Below are positions 56,030-64,000 of a stretch of DNA of 64,000 bases, piece by piece. Both the position numbers and the translations under genes were made by a program. The notes below the pieces were generated by a model. That model made no database searches, had not been told where the DNA came from, and was given only the letters and a program-made list of their open reading frames with translations. How positions within the stretch are numbered: the first letter of the stretch is position 1; each line of letters opens with the position of its first letter. Source of the DNA: an uncultured bacterium (GTDB lineage: Bacteria > Myxococcota_A > Bradymonadia > UBA7976 > VGTA01); contig CALSSE010000011.1 in the NCBI GenBank assembly GCA_943788935.1, forward strand, positions 124,001 through 188,000. The letters run 5' to 3'.

Positions 56030-58192
56030 TTGAATGCTCCCCTCTCCTCCACCAAGTCTCGACTCGCCAAGCTGTTAACTCTGCCGCTACTTATAGCGCT
56101 CAGTGCCGCTCTCTTTAGCGGCAATGCCGAACGTCTTCACGCTCGGTTACTATGGCTCGGTGAGAGCCTATTCACCGGTTACTTTCAGCTTCAAGCAGAC
56201 CCCACACCGCCTCCTGATTGCGATCAACTCTTTAAAGAGAAGAGAGGTGCCCAAGCGACTAAAGAGGATGATGAGCTTGAAGACCTCTTCGCTGATGACG
56301 ACGATGAGTCTCCTTCAAAAGACACCAAGAGTGGGAGCGTCAAAGATGCTGATGAAGATTTAGAGGATCTCTTCGGCGATGATGGAGAGAGCGCGACCTC
56401 TAAGGCTGCCAATATTCAAGAAGCTCAGCGTCGAGCTAAAGAGCAATGTGAAGAGCAAAAGATCGCCTTCGTCGACATCTCGAAGAGGATTACACCCGGG
56501 GTGAGAGTGTTTCGGGTGGTCGAGGGAGGAGTGAGCGCCTTCATCGCTTGGGTCGTCGAGCACTTTAAGCACTTTCTAGCCCTCATCTTTCTCCTAGGTG
56601 CGTTGATCGCTAGCGTGAGAGATGAGCATATCTCGTTACGGCCTCCTCAATCGCTTGGAGTGTTCCGTCTTCGTGCTCTCACTCAAATGGTGGCCTTTGG
56701 CTTTGTGACTCTCTCGACTTGGTACTATCGAGAGTTACTGAGCTTACCTGAAGAGAAGACCCTCAACTTTATCTGGCTGATCGGTTTGAGTGGGCTCACT
56801 CTTTGGCATGGATATATGCTTACCCTCCGACCTCAGTTTGAGCGCGACCAAGCAGAGGGGGTTGGGGGACTATTGGCGATCCCTCTCTTCGCGATTATGG
56901 GCTGGATCTCAGGGATATACTTCTTCAGCGTCGGTCACCCTACCGGTCTAGCGATCGAGCTGACTAAGCTGACAGAGCACTCAATTCTCTACGTTAATGT
57001 CGCCCTCTATGTGTGGGTAGGTATGCTCTTAAAGCAGAGTTCAATCACTACTCAAGTCTTCGATATTATTCGTCCGCTCCGCTTGGAACCTTCGATCTTA
57101 GCAGCGGTAGTCGTTGTCGGCGCAGCGATTCCCACAGCCTATAGCGGCGCTTCTGGTATCTTTGTGATCGCCGCTGGCGCTCTCATCTATGATGAATTAC
57201 GAAGAGCTGGAGCTAGACGACACCTCGCCCTAGCAGCGACCGCCATGTCAGGTAGCTTGGGTGTTGTTCTCTCTCCCTGTCTTTTAGTGGTGATCATCGC
57301 CTCTCTCAATAAGCAAGTGACCACTGATGAACTCTACAGTTGGGGGGTCTGGGTCTTCCTCCTCACTGCGTTCCTGTTTGTCATGATCTCCTTGATCCAG
57401 AGAGATCGATCTCTCCCGATGATGGGCCGAGCTTTCTCTGAGGCTAAAGTTGAGATGAGAGCGGCCTCTGCTCGACTGCTCACTCCTGTCTTGACTATGC
57501 TCGTCGTGGTCGCTCTTTACTGGTTGATCTTAGACACCGTCATCGACGAGCATAGCGCGCCGATGGTCCTCCCGGTTCTGTTGATGGTGCTCTTGTGGCG
57601 AGAAGGAAGAGGTGGAGGGAGCGTACTCAGAGAAGACTCTGAGGGAGATGAGCCTGTAGGTGAACTAACAAAAGAACCTGCCACCCTCTCGACTCGACTC
57701 GGGGCAGCGACCTCTGAGGCAGGACCTCATATTGGTGCTCTCCTCGCTTTGATGGGCTTATCGATCTGTGTCGGAGGAGTGATTGAGCGTGGAGAGGTGA
57801 TGTTAGCCTTTCCGGAGAGTTTCGGCTCGATCTGGTTAGCAATGAGCGCTTTAGTGCTTATTTTAGTTGTGATTGGGATGTCTATGGATCCTTATGGAGC
57901 GGTGATCTTGGTGAGCGCTACTATCGCAGAGGTCGCTTATCAGAGTGGGATCCACCCTGTCCACTTTTGGATGGTAGTCTTGGTGGCGTTTGAGCTCGGT
58001 TATCTGAGCCCGCCGGTCGCCCTCAATCACTTATTGACGAGACAAGTCGTGGGTGAGGGGGAATTTCATGCCGCCACCGAAGAGGTGAGAGGAGAGAGCC
58101 TATGGATTCGTCACGAGCGAATCCTATTGCCGCTGTTGGTCATGGGGATCGCCTTGGTGATCGTCGCTTTTGGACCTCTGATGTTTTATTGA
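56030..58192 (+). CDS. TRAP-type transporter large permease (possible DctQM fusion)
   Basis: About 720 residues from TTG 56030, which has AAGGAG eight nt upstream; GTG 56003 is also in frame. After a first hydrophobic segment there is a ~130-residue charged region with EDLFADDDDE and EDLFGDDGE repeats, then four helices (residues ~180-290) that may be a fused DctQ-like part, then a DctM-like permease (AIPTAYSGASGIFVIAAGALI, MSGSLGVVLSPCLLVVIIASL, PPVALNHLL). It should import the ligand of the binding protein using an ion gradient. The acidic insert is unusual. Confidence 0.78.
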   Translation: MNAPLSSTKSRLAKLLTLPLLIALSAALFSGNAERLHARLLWLGESLFTGYFQLQADPTPPPDCDQLFKEKRGAQATKEDDELEDLFADDDDESPSKDTKSGSVKDADEDLEDLFGDDGESATSKAANIQEAQRRAKEQCEEQKIAFVDISKRITPGVRVFRVVEGGVSAFIAWVVEHFKHFLALIFLLGALIASVRDEHISLRPPQSLGVFRLRALTQMVAFGFVTLSTWYYRELLSLPEEKTLNFIWLIGLSGLTLWHGYMLTLRPQFERDQAEGVGGLLAIPLFAIMGWISGIYFFSVGHPTGLAIELTKLTEHSILYVNVALYVWVGMLLKQSSITTQVFDIIRPLRLEPSILAAVVVVGAAIPTAYSGASGIFVIAAGALIYDELRRAGARRHLALAATAMSGSLGVVLSPCLLVVIIASLNKQVTTDELYSWGVWVFLLTAFLFVMISLIQRDRSLPMMGRAFSEAKVEMRAASARLLTPVLTMLVVVALYWLILDTVIDEHSAPMVLPVLLMVLLWREGRGGGSVLREDSEGDEPVGELTKEPATLSTRLGAATSEAGPHIGALLALMGLSICVGGVIERGEVMLAFPESFGSIWLAMSALVLILVVIGMSMDPYGAVILVSATIAEVAYQSGIHPVHFWMVVLVAFELGYLSPPVALNHLLTRQVVGEGEFHAATEEVRGESLWIRHERILLPLLVMGIALVIVAFGPLMFY

Positions 58193-58452
58193 GAGCGTGT
58201 GTAAGGTCAGGCGACCAAATGCTCTCTTATGGTGTCACTGATTCATTATTGACATTATTGACACTCTTGACTTGAGAGGGTCATCTTAATCACGTTCAGC
58301 AACAGCTCGCTGTGAGATAGCGCCTTTACACTATCCACCTACTTGATTTTATCATCCATAGAGAACTTTATGACGATCGCTACCTCTGAGCTCCCTTACT
58401 CAAATAACGCCCTCGTTCCTGATATCTCAGAAGAGACCCTGGGAAGCACCAT

Positions 58453-59361
58453 ATGGGCTACTTCAAGTATCTGAAGAGGGTCATCAAGTCTATCGCTCCC
58501 GGCCAGTGGAGAGAAGACGCCAGACTTCTCTTGAGTAGCATTCTCTTGATAACCTTCTTGGGGAGTGGAGCTCATCAACAACACGGTGAAGCCCAGCCGA
58601 AGAAGAGTCTCGGGCAGGTAGCAGAGTTGAGCGCTTCTCGCTCTGATAAGTCTAGATGTGAGCCTCTCCAACGGAGCTCTCATTACGCTCGAACCGGTCG
58701 ACTCCCTTACTTAGAGCGTGAGTCGACTCCTAATGTACCGACGAGTCCTATAGTGATCGCCTTACATGGCCTGGGACATCATAAAGAGGGCTTCTCTAAG
58801 ATCGCTCATCGACTCCCTGCCTCTTGGCGAGTGATCTCTATCGATGCTCCTTTACACTATGGTCGAGGTTGGGCTTGGTATCGCTTTCGCTGTATTCAGG
58901 CGGCCGCAGACCTCTCCCAATCGGTTGAGGCCCTCTATAAAACAGTCGCTGAGATTAAGCGTCGATACCCTCGAGCCCCCAAACCGGCGCTGTTTGGATT
59001 CAGTCAAGGGGGAGTGATGACTCTCTCTGCGATCGCTAAACACCCTAGCGAGTGGTCTAGCGCGGCGAGCCTCTCTGGATATTGGTTGTCGAATGATCCT
59101 CTCAAAGCCTCCTCGCTGAGCGCTTCACCTGAGCTACTTATCGCTCATGGAGAGCTCGATCGAGTCGTACCTGTTTCACGAGGGCTTGACGCCGCGAAGG
59201 TCATGGGAGAAGCCGGAGCCTTGGTTGCTTGGTTTGTTTTTCAAGGGGGGCATCAAGTCTCACCGGAGGTCATAGAGGTCTTAACGCAACATATAGAGCG
59301 CGGTTGGAGCGTGAGCTCTATTCTCGATCGACGCTCTGTGAATCGATCAGATAGTCAGTAA
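58453..59361 (+). CDS. Alpha/beta-hydrolase (carboxylesterase/phospholipase type)
   Basis: 302 residues; GGGAAG lies nine nt before ATG. The ~35-residue hydrophobic segment near residues 24-38 could be a signal sequence, so it may be exported. The hydrolase has ALHGLGHHKEGF (oxyanion His-Gly), FGFSQGGVMTL (nucleophile GxSxG with Ser), GELDRVVP (Asp) and GGHQVSP (His), a full triad of the YpfH/carboxylesterase type. Substrate unknown. Ends overlap the convergent gene's stop by seven nt. Confidence 0.8.
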   Translation: MGYFKYLKRVIKSIAPGQWREDARLLLSSILLITFLGSGAHQQHGEAQPKKSLGQVAELSASRSDKSRCEPLQRSSHYARTGRLPYLERESTPNVPTSPIVIALHGLGHHKEGFSKIAHRLPASWRVISIDAPLHYGRGWAWYRFRCIQAAADLSQSVEALYKTVAEIKRRYPRAPKPALFGFSQGGVMTLSAIAKHPSEWSSAASLSGYWLSNDPLKASSLSASPELLIAHGELDRVVPVSRGLDAAKVMGEAGALVAWFVFQGGHQVSPEVIEVLTQHIERGWSVSSILDRRSVNRSDSQ

Positions 59362-62300
59362 ATGGAGAAGTCTCCGCTGAGGTCGATCAACAGCGGAGTG
59401 AGGAGCGAAGAGGCGTCAACCTCAGGTATGCTAACAGAGAGTGACCAAGAGGGGCTCTCAAAGCTGAGGTCAAAAGTCTCTCGTAGCTCAGCGTAGAGCT
59501 CATCGCTCTGCGAGTGAGGAGAGAAGGACTGCTCATAGCTGATCAAGGAGATGATCTGGTTACCGGCGATGAAAGAGGGGGCGCATTGGTCACAGGTGAT
59601 CGTGCGTTGAAAGATAGAGGTCTCAGGCAGCCTTCGTCTCTGAAAAGGAGAGGGGGAGCTTGGAGTGGCGAGGATGTCTGGAGAAAGAACAAGCCTCCTC
59701 ACGTCATCAGGAAGTGACGGAGAAAATCGAGGTAGATCGAGCTCCAGTGACTCACCGGGGAGGAGTAAATATACTAAAACGCTCCCCCCAAGATCACTCC
59801 TCCACTGCTCAGCTTGGAGGGTGAAACGCTGCTCTGAGGGAGGCGTAGGGAGTAGGCTCACACAGCGACCAACGATCGAGCTCTCTCCCTGTGTAGTGTA
59901 GTCGACGAGCCTGAGGAGAGGATTAAATGTATTGGAGTTCTCAAAGAGGCAACTCTCAAAGAGTCGATCTGCGCTAACAGTGAGCCCACTCTCTCTCATC
60001 TCCTGGGAGAGGCTTATGTGAGAGACGGGTAAATAGAGTCGGACCTCCACCGGGAGCGTATGGGGGTTTTCAATATGAACGCGACCTAAGTCACCATTTA
60101 AGACACCAGAGAGTTCACCTCGGAGTAAGAGTTCATCTAGCGGATCTTCAGCGGGCAGATAGTTCAGAGCGACCATGGGGGCGGTGGGCCTCAGCTGAAT
60201 AGAAAGAGGGAGTCGACTCTCTTGGCCTGCAGGGTCATAGATGATCATTTCCAAGGAGAGGTAGAGATCCCTCCCCTCAGTCGGGGCAAAACCGGTGAAG
60301 TCCATTTTTGAGAGGAGCTCATAAAGATTAAACGCTAAAGCGCCTTGGTTGTTGAAATATCCTAAGTCTTTGGAGATGAGCTTCTCTTCTCGCCGCTCAA
60401 TGGGAGCAGTCTCTGAGTCGGTGGTATAAAGGACTCCTTCCACTCGAGCTTGGAGCTCTTGTGATTCCCAGACCCGATCTTCAGCGGTTAATGAGAGGGT
60501 AAGCGAGCGAAGCGCATCACTCGGGCAGCGCTCGGCACATAAAAGCCAGTGGTTGATCCAGCGAGCCCAGATGAGAGGGCGGGGCGGTTGGTCGAGGAGA
60601 TCAATATCACGCCAAACCTCTTCAGCGGTGACGCCTCTCAACGGGCGAGCAGCACCATCTCTGATCAAGGCTTCATTGACGCCCACTAAGTGGGCAGAGG
60701 TGATAATGGGTGGTTCCGTATCGATCGTCAGTAAGGTTCGACTTAGCCTAGACTGACCAAGGTCATCTTCACAGCGGAGGTAGAGGACCGAGGTCCCTTC
60801 CTCAGTTAATGCTAAGCGGGTCTGAAAAGCCCAATATCCGGTAAATCGATCGACATAGATGTCCCCCCCCTCTCTCTTAGAATATCGCCGGCTTGTCCTA
60901 TAGGGCGTGGTGGGCGTGAGCTCACTGAGAATGATGGGACTAGAGAGTCTACGGAGGCTGTCAAGAGGGCTGGAGGTCTCGAAGGGATCGATAGATAATT
61001 CACCGATTCGTATCGGGGCCAATAGAGGCTCTCGTGACCGAGATGAGAGACATCTCAGCGGTTGATGTGCGGTAATTTGTAAGTGAAGCGGGGATTGCTC
61101 TCCTACGGGAAGGCTGCTCACCCAATGAGAGAGTATCATTTCAGGATCATTCGTAGAGGGCTCTTGATATTCTCTCCAATCTGATTCCGCTGGAAGCTCA
61201 ATCAGTTGAGAGGAGGTCGAGGGCGGACCCTGATCGATCTCCACAGAGAGCGAACGCTCAACGAGCTCATCACTTCCCCATAGCTTGGCCGTCAGCTGAA
61301 GAGTATAGAGTCCGTCATCGAAGCCTCCTTCTCCCATAGAGAGAGAGAGTTGGCAAGGGAGTGGGTACATCGAAGGGAGCTCAGAAGGGGCGGCCCCCAC
61401 CGAGGGAGTCTTTAGCCAAGCCCAAGCGAAGTCATATGCCTCAGATTCCCCTGAGTGAGGATAAAGCTCACGTAGGTCTTGGGGGTTCAGAGAACGCCAC
61501 GCTCCGTCAGTCATGGTTAATGAGGGATCTCGCTCTCTGAGTGACTCTTCAAAAGAGAGCGGTGGACCCCAAAGACAGAGCGGTCGGTGGTCTCGGTTGG
61601 TGAGGGGCTCAACGGCGAGCGGAGTGAGAATAGAAGAGGGGTCTCGGCGGTCATCAGAGTCAACGTTAAACCCTAGAGCTCTGATGCCTCTACTCGCTGA
61701 GAGATCGATCGATATTGATGACCCTTTAGATGCCCGCCACTTTTGGCGGAGATCAAGGCTTTTGGCCCATATCCCGGCGTTGAGGCTTAACTCGCTCTCA
61801 AGCCCCATGACCTCTCGACCGGCATCGAGGCTGTCAGTGAGAAGCCGTTGGATGCTCACCCTTCGTAGCGCTTCAAGAGCTTGCTCCGGTTGATGTGGAT
61901 CTGTCGCGCTGAGACAAGCGCTGAGGCTAAGCTCTTCCCAGAGAGTGAGAGCCCGCTCTAAGAGGGGCTGACTCTCACTCAGACCCTCACTATTCTCTTG
62001 GAGCTCCTCTTCTAAAGGAGAGGCGCCGATCTTCCATAATGAGGATATAGAGCGCTCTTCAATCCCCCGATAGTCTCTGAGTCCTCTTCCACAACGACCC
62101 CACCTCGCGAGCGCTTCTAGAGAGCGTTGCTCCCACTCTTGAATAATACTTGAGCGTTGAGCGAGAGAGGAACTAGGAGAGGAGGGGGAGGCGTAGAGAG
62201 GTTTAAAAGAGAGGGAGGTATAGAGAGGCATAGAGGAGAGCCAAAGTTGTGCTCGGTCAAAGCGATCATAAATATTAATGGTCGAAGAGCTCCACTGATC

Positions 62301-64000
62301 AAGGAGAGTAACATTGACGTCTGAAAGAGAGCTTGCAGAGGGTGATAATATATGGGTCAACCACCCCCCAAAAGCGCTGATCGGAGAGATCAATACCCCG
62401 ATTAGATCTATGGTCAAATGGCTGTTTCCAATGGGAGGTCGCTCCCCTATTGACGGCACGCTAATCGCGGTGAGCGAACCCCAATTAGGGTGCTTCGCCT
62501 CTAGCCAAAGAGGACCTTCATAGCCGTTGATCTCTAGCTCTGCTCGTCCTCGTTGATCGACCTCCGCTCTCCATGTTGTCTCCGACGACTGAGGAGGGAG
62601 TCTCTCTCCTCGGCGAGCTAAGTGATGAGAGGAGAGGTGGTCGAGCAAGGGACGCGCGATGAGCTCTCCATTGTCCCATGGAGTAATCACTCCGCTGAGC
62701 GTCATCAGTTGGGCGGTGATAGGTGTTAGTAAAGGAGTCGTCCATGTAGCGCTTGACTGACTCCCTAGCGCGTTGAGCGCCATGACCTCAAGGGTCACTT
62801 GTGGACGGTTGACTTGACGCCAATCAAGCTCATATTTGATTATCTGCTGGGGGAGTCGTCGATGGTCGAGAGTCCAGGCGTCTCGTGGGGGATTACTCGA
62901 CTCAAGCGCCATGAGTGTCAGCGACTCTAGGTGTGGTCTTCTCGCCTCAAGTTTTATGTCTTCAATCGCTATCTCAGATAAAGAGAATACACTCATTGAG
63001 AGCTCTCGGAGAGGGGCAAGCTCGTTTGACTCTGACGCGTTTGGAGAGATCGATACTTTTGGTCTCTCCAGATAGAGTCGCTCTTGAAGATCTGCTTCAC
63101 AGCTCGACCACTCATTGTCGCTGAGCAGGGTTTGCTCAAGCCTAGATTCAACGACGTCCTCTCCTCGCCGAGTGGATTGGGGTATGCGCGGCGCATCGGG
63201 AGGCTCCGCTGAGCTTTGGTCTCGTATACTTAGGCTCCACTTAGACAATATCGAGAGTGCGCATGGGGTGTTTACTAACAGTCTAGCGAGGGTCTTGTTA
63301 AGAGGTCGACCATTATACTGAGCGTGTAAGTGATGAGAGAGATCTCGACCCCAATCTAGATTGGGGCGTTCTTCGTGTAATCTCTCTGTAATCAGTCTCC
63401 AGCGCTGAAAGGGGACTTCAGTGAGGGAGCTGTTCTCAAGGCCCTCTATATTCATCGTTGACCAAGAGGCCAAGAGGAGCTCTCGAGCCTCTTGATTAAT
63501 ATCTGTAGTCTCCTGATGGGGAGTAGACCACCAAAAACGACTGCTTAGACCGACGGCGTTGATCCAGGAGTGAGCAGGGCTGAGAGAGAGGAAAGTAAGT
63601 GGTTGTAGATAAATATCGACGATTGGAGGGGGACTCTCATCGAGCGCGATTGGATCATGAAGAAGGAGCTGTTTTAGATAATCTAGTTCAGGATGAGCGT
63701 TAATGTGAGCCTGATAAGTATGCGAAACGCTAGGTGTCTCTCTCAAGTCCAAGGTAAAGCGTAGCGGACCTCTCCACGCTCCACTGATAGAGACTACTCC
63801 TTCTTGATAGCCATCCTTTTGGATCATCGTCCAATCGGCAGAGGAGATTTTGACGCGATCACCGTCGCCTGTCTCCATCATCAACTGCGCTGATTGAGTA
63901 GATATCCAATTAGGGGCTAAAGGAGAGAGGTGAAGGCGGAGTCTTAGCTCCGCTAGATTCCCAGAAGAGGGCTCCGAACACGCAGAAACTCCAAGTAAAG
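59355..64000 (-). CDS. Giant lipoprotein (5' partial), unknown function
   Basis: About 1548 residues are visible. The minus-strand frame is open to the window end: upstream of the TTG at 63884 it reads 'LLGVSACSEPSSGN', a lipobox with Cys about eight residues into the visible part, so only the first part of the signal is outside the window and the TTG is internal. The rest is Ser/Leu-rich beta-type sequence with Ig-like sections ('LRCEDDLGQSRLSRTLLTIDTEPPIITSA') and a late ITCDQCAPS motif. No FG-GAP or TSP3 repeats. Probably a surface or outer-membrane-attached protein; no domain named with confidence. Confidence 0.75.
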   Translation of the reverse strand, partial: LLGVSACSEPSSGNLAELRLRLHLSPLAPNWISTQSAQLMMETGDGDRVKISSADWTMIQKDGYQEGVVSISGAWRGPLRFTLDLRETPSVSHTYQAHINAHPELDYLKQLLLHDPIALDESPPPIVDIYLQPLTFLSLSPAHSWINAVGLSSRFWWSTPHQETTDINQEARELLLASWSTMNIEGLENSSLTEVPFQRWRLITERLHEERPNLDWGRDLSHHLHAQYNGRPLNKTLARLLVNTPCALSILSKWSLSIRDQSSAEPPDAPRIPQSTRRGEDVVESRLEQTLLSDNEWSSCEADLQERLYLERPKVSISPNASESNELAPLRELSMSVFSLSEIAIEDIKLEARRPHLESLTLMALESSNPPRDAWTLDHRRLPQQIIKYELDWRQVNRPQVTLEVMALNALGSQSSATWTTPLLTPITAQLMTLSGVITPWDNGELIARPLLDHLSSHHLARRGERLPPQSSETTWRAEVDQRGRAELEINGYEGPLWLEAKHPNWGSLTAISVPSIGERPPIGNSHLTIDLIGVLISPISAFGGWLTHILSPSASSLSDVNVTLLDQWSSSTINIYDRFDRAQLWLSSMPLYTSLSFKPLYASPSSPSSSLAQRSSIIQEWEQRSLEALARWGRCGRGLRDYRGIEERSISSLWKIGASPLEEELQENSEGLSESQPLLERALTLWEELSLSACLSATDPHQPEQALEALRRVSIQRLLTDSLDAGREVMGLESELSLNAGIWAKSLDLRQKWRASKGSSISIDLSASRGIRALGFNVDSDDRRDPSSILTPLAVEPLTNRDHRPLCLWGPPLSFEESLRERDPSLTMTDGAWRSLNPQDLRELYPHSGESEAYDFAWAWLKTPSVGAAPSELPSMYPLPCQLSLSMGEGGFDDGLYTLQLTAKLWGSDELVERSLSVEIDQGPPSTSSQLIELPAESDWREYQEPSTNDPEMILSHWVSSLPVGEQSPLHLQITAHQPLRCLSSRSREPLLAPIRIGELSIDPFETSSPLDSLRRLSSPIILSELTPTTPYRTSRRYSKREGGDIYVDRFTGYWAFQTRLALTEEGTSVLYLRCEDDLGQSRLSRTLLTIDTEPPIITSAHLVGVNEALIRDGAARPLRGVTAEEVWRDIDLLDQPPRPLIWARWINHWLLCAERCPSDALRSLTLSLTAEDRVWESQELQARVEGVLYTTDSETAPIERREEKLISKDLGYFNNQGALAFNLYELLSKMDFTGFAPTEGRDLYLSLEMIIYDPAGQESRLPLSIQLRPTAPMVALNYLPAEDPLDELLLRGELSGVLNGDLGRVHIENPHTLPVEVRLYLPVSHISLSQEMRESGLTVSADRLFESCLFENSNTFNPLLRLVDYTTQGESSIVGRCVSLLPTPPSEQRFTLQAEQWRSDLGGSVLVYLLLPGESLELDLPRFSPSLPDDVRRLVLSPDILATPSSPSPFQRRRLPETSIFQRTITCDQCAPSFIAGNQIISLISYEQSFSPHSQSDELYAELRETFDLSFESPSWSLSVSIPEVDASSLLTPLLIDLSGDFSIY

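Noticed and set aside
58370..58474. 34-residue plus-strand ORF overlapping the hydrolase start
   Set aside because: It could be a leader peptide but has no ribosome-binding site of note and no supporting pattern.
63882..63884. TTG 63884 as the start of the last minus-strand gene
   Set aside because: The frame is open to base 64000 and reads a lipobox-like segment, so the true start is beyond the window.

Overview
This 64 kb window is bacterial chromosome from a diderm of moderate GC content. Several traits point to the Myxococcota / 'Deltaproteobacteria' assemblage, perhaps Bradymonadia-like. These are very large secreted or lipid-anchored proteins built from DxDC-type cysteine repeats, thrombospondin type-3 (TSP3) repeats, MopE-type CDGxDDDCDG motifs and FG-GAP repeats; FHA and DUF4388/PATAN domains; a DAP-type MurE; and the gene order rpmI-rplT ... 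IHF-like - MerR-like - tRNA-Pro, which resembles deltaproteobacterial genomes. The placement is inference. Both window ends cut through genes: the first CDS has no start and the last (minus strand) lacks its first codons.

Layout. 1-9.7 kb: a giant Cys-rich repeat protein runs directly into murE, which converges on an M15 peptidase; then a small predicted beta-barrel protein and an exported protein. 9.7-10.6 kb: rpsU and a small conserved-looking ORF. 10.6-15.8 kb (minus): FHA-DUF4388 protein, ExbB, ExbD, TonB-like protein, an anchored protein and a lipoprotein. 16.1-19.8 kb: a GT2 polyprenyl-phosphate sugar transferase, a long simple-sequence repeat, a GT39/ArnT-like membrane glycosyltransferase, tRNA-Leu and a 2OG-Fe(II) oxygenase. 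19.9-30.3 kb: a 2354-residue Ig-like/FG-GAP lipoprotein, an orphan PqqD-like protein and two unknowns. 30.4-36.5 kb (minus): tRNA-Arg, apt, a LysM-M23 lipoprotein, tRNA-Pro, a MerR-like gene split by a stop, an IHF/HU variant, rplT, rpmI and tRNA-Val. 36.7-49.9 kb (plus): a DEAD-box helicase split from its RNA-binding domain, a lipoprotein, a YkuD L,D-transpeptidase, a PEGA-like protein, a 36-repeat TSP3 protein and a MopE-repeat lipoprotein. 50.2-64 kb: a eukaryote-type long urocanase, a ParA / ribbon-helix-helix / CxxCH outer-membrane-protein operon, a two-gene TRAP-type transporter, an alpha/beta hydrolase and a huge lipoprotein.

Themes. Much of the window serves the cell envelope: peptidoglycan synthesis and remodelling (MurE, M15, M23, YkuD), a proton-driven ExbBD-TonB module, lipid-linked glycosylation, and a large set of Ca-binding or disulfide-rich surface proteins. 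Simple-sequence repeats lie at several gene boundaries. Two of them coincide with broken reading frames (a 1-nt loss in a Ser-coding AGCYCA repeat of the DEAD-box gene, and a TGA in a degenerate HKGDE-coding repeat of the MerR-like gene), and a third contains the start codon of the GT39-like gene. These could be contingency loci, recent decay or sequence error. They and the ParA-RHH-CxxCH barrel operon are the items most worth checking. No CRISPR array, rRNA, integrase or complete insertion sequence was seen.
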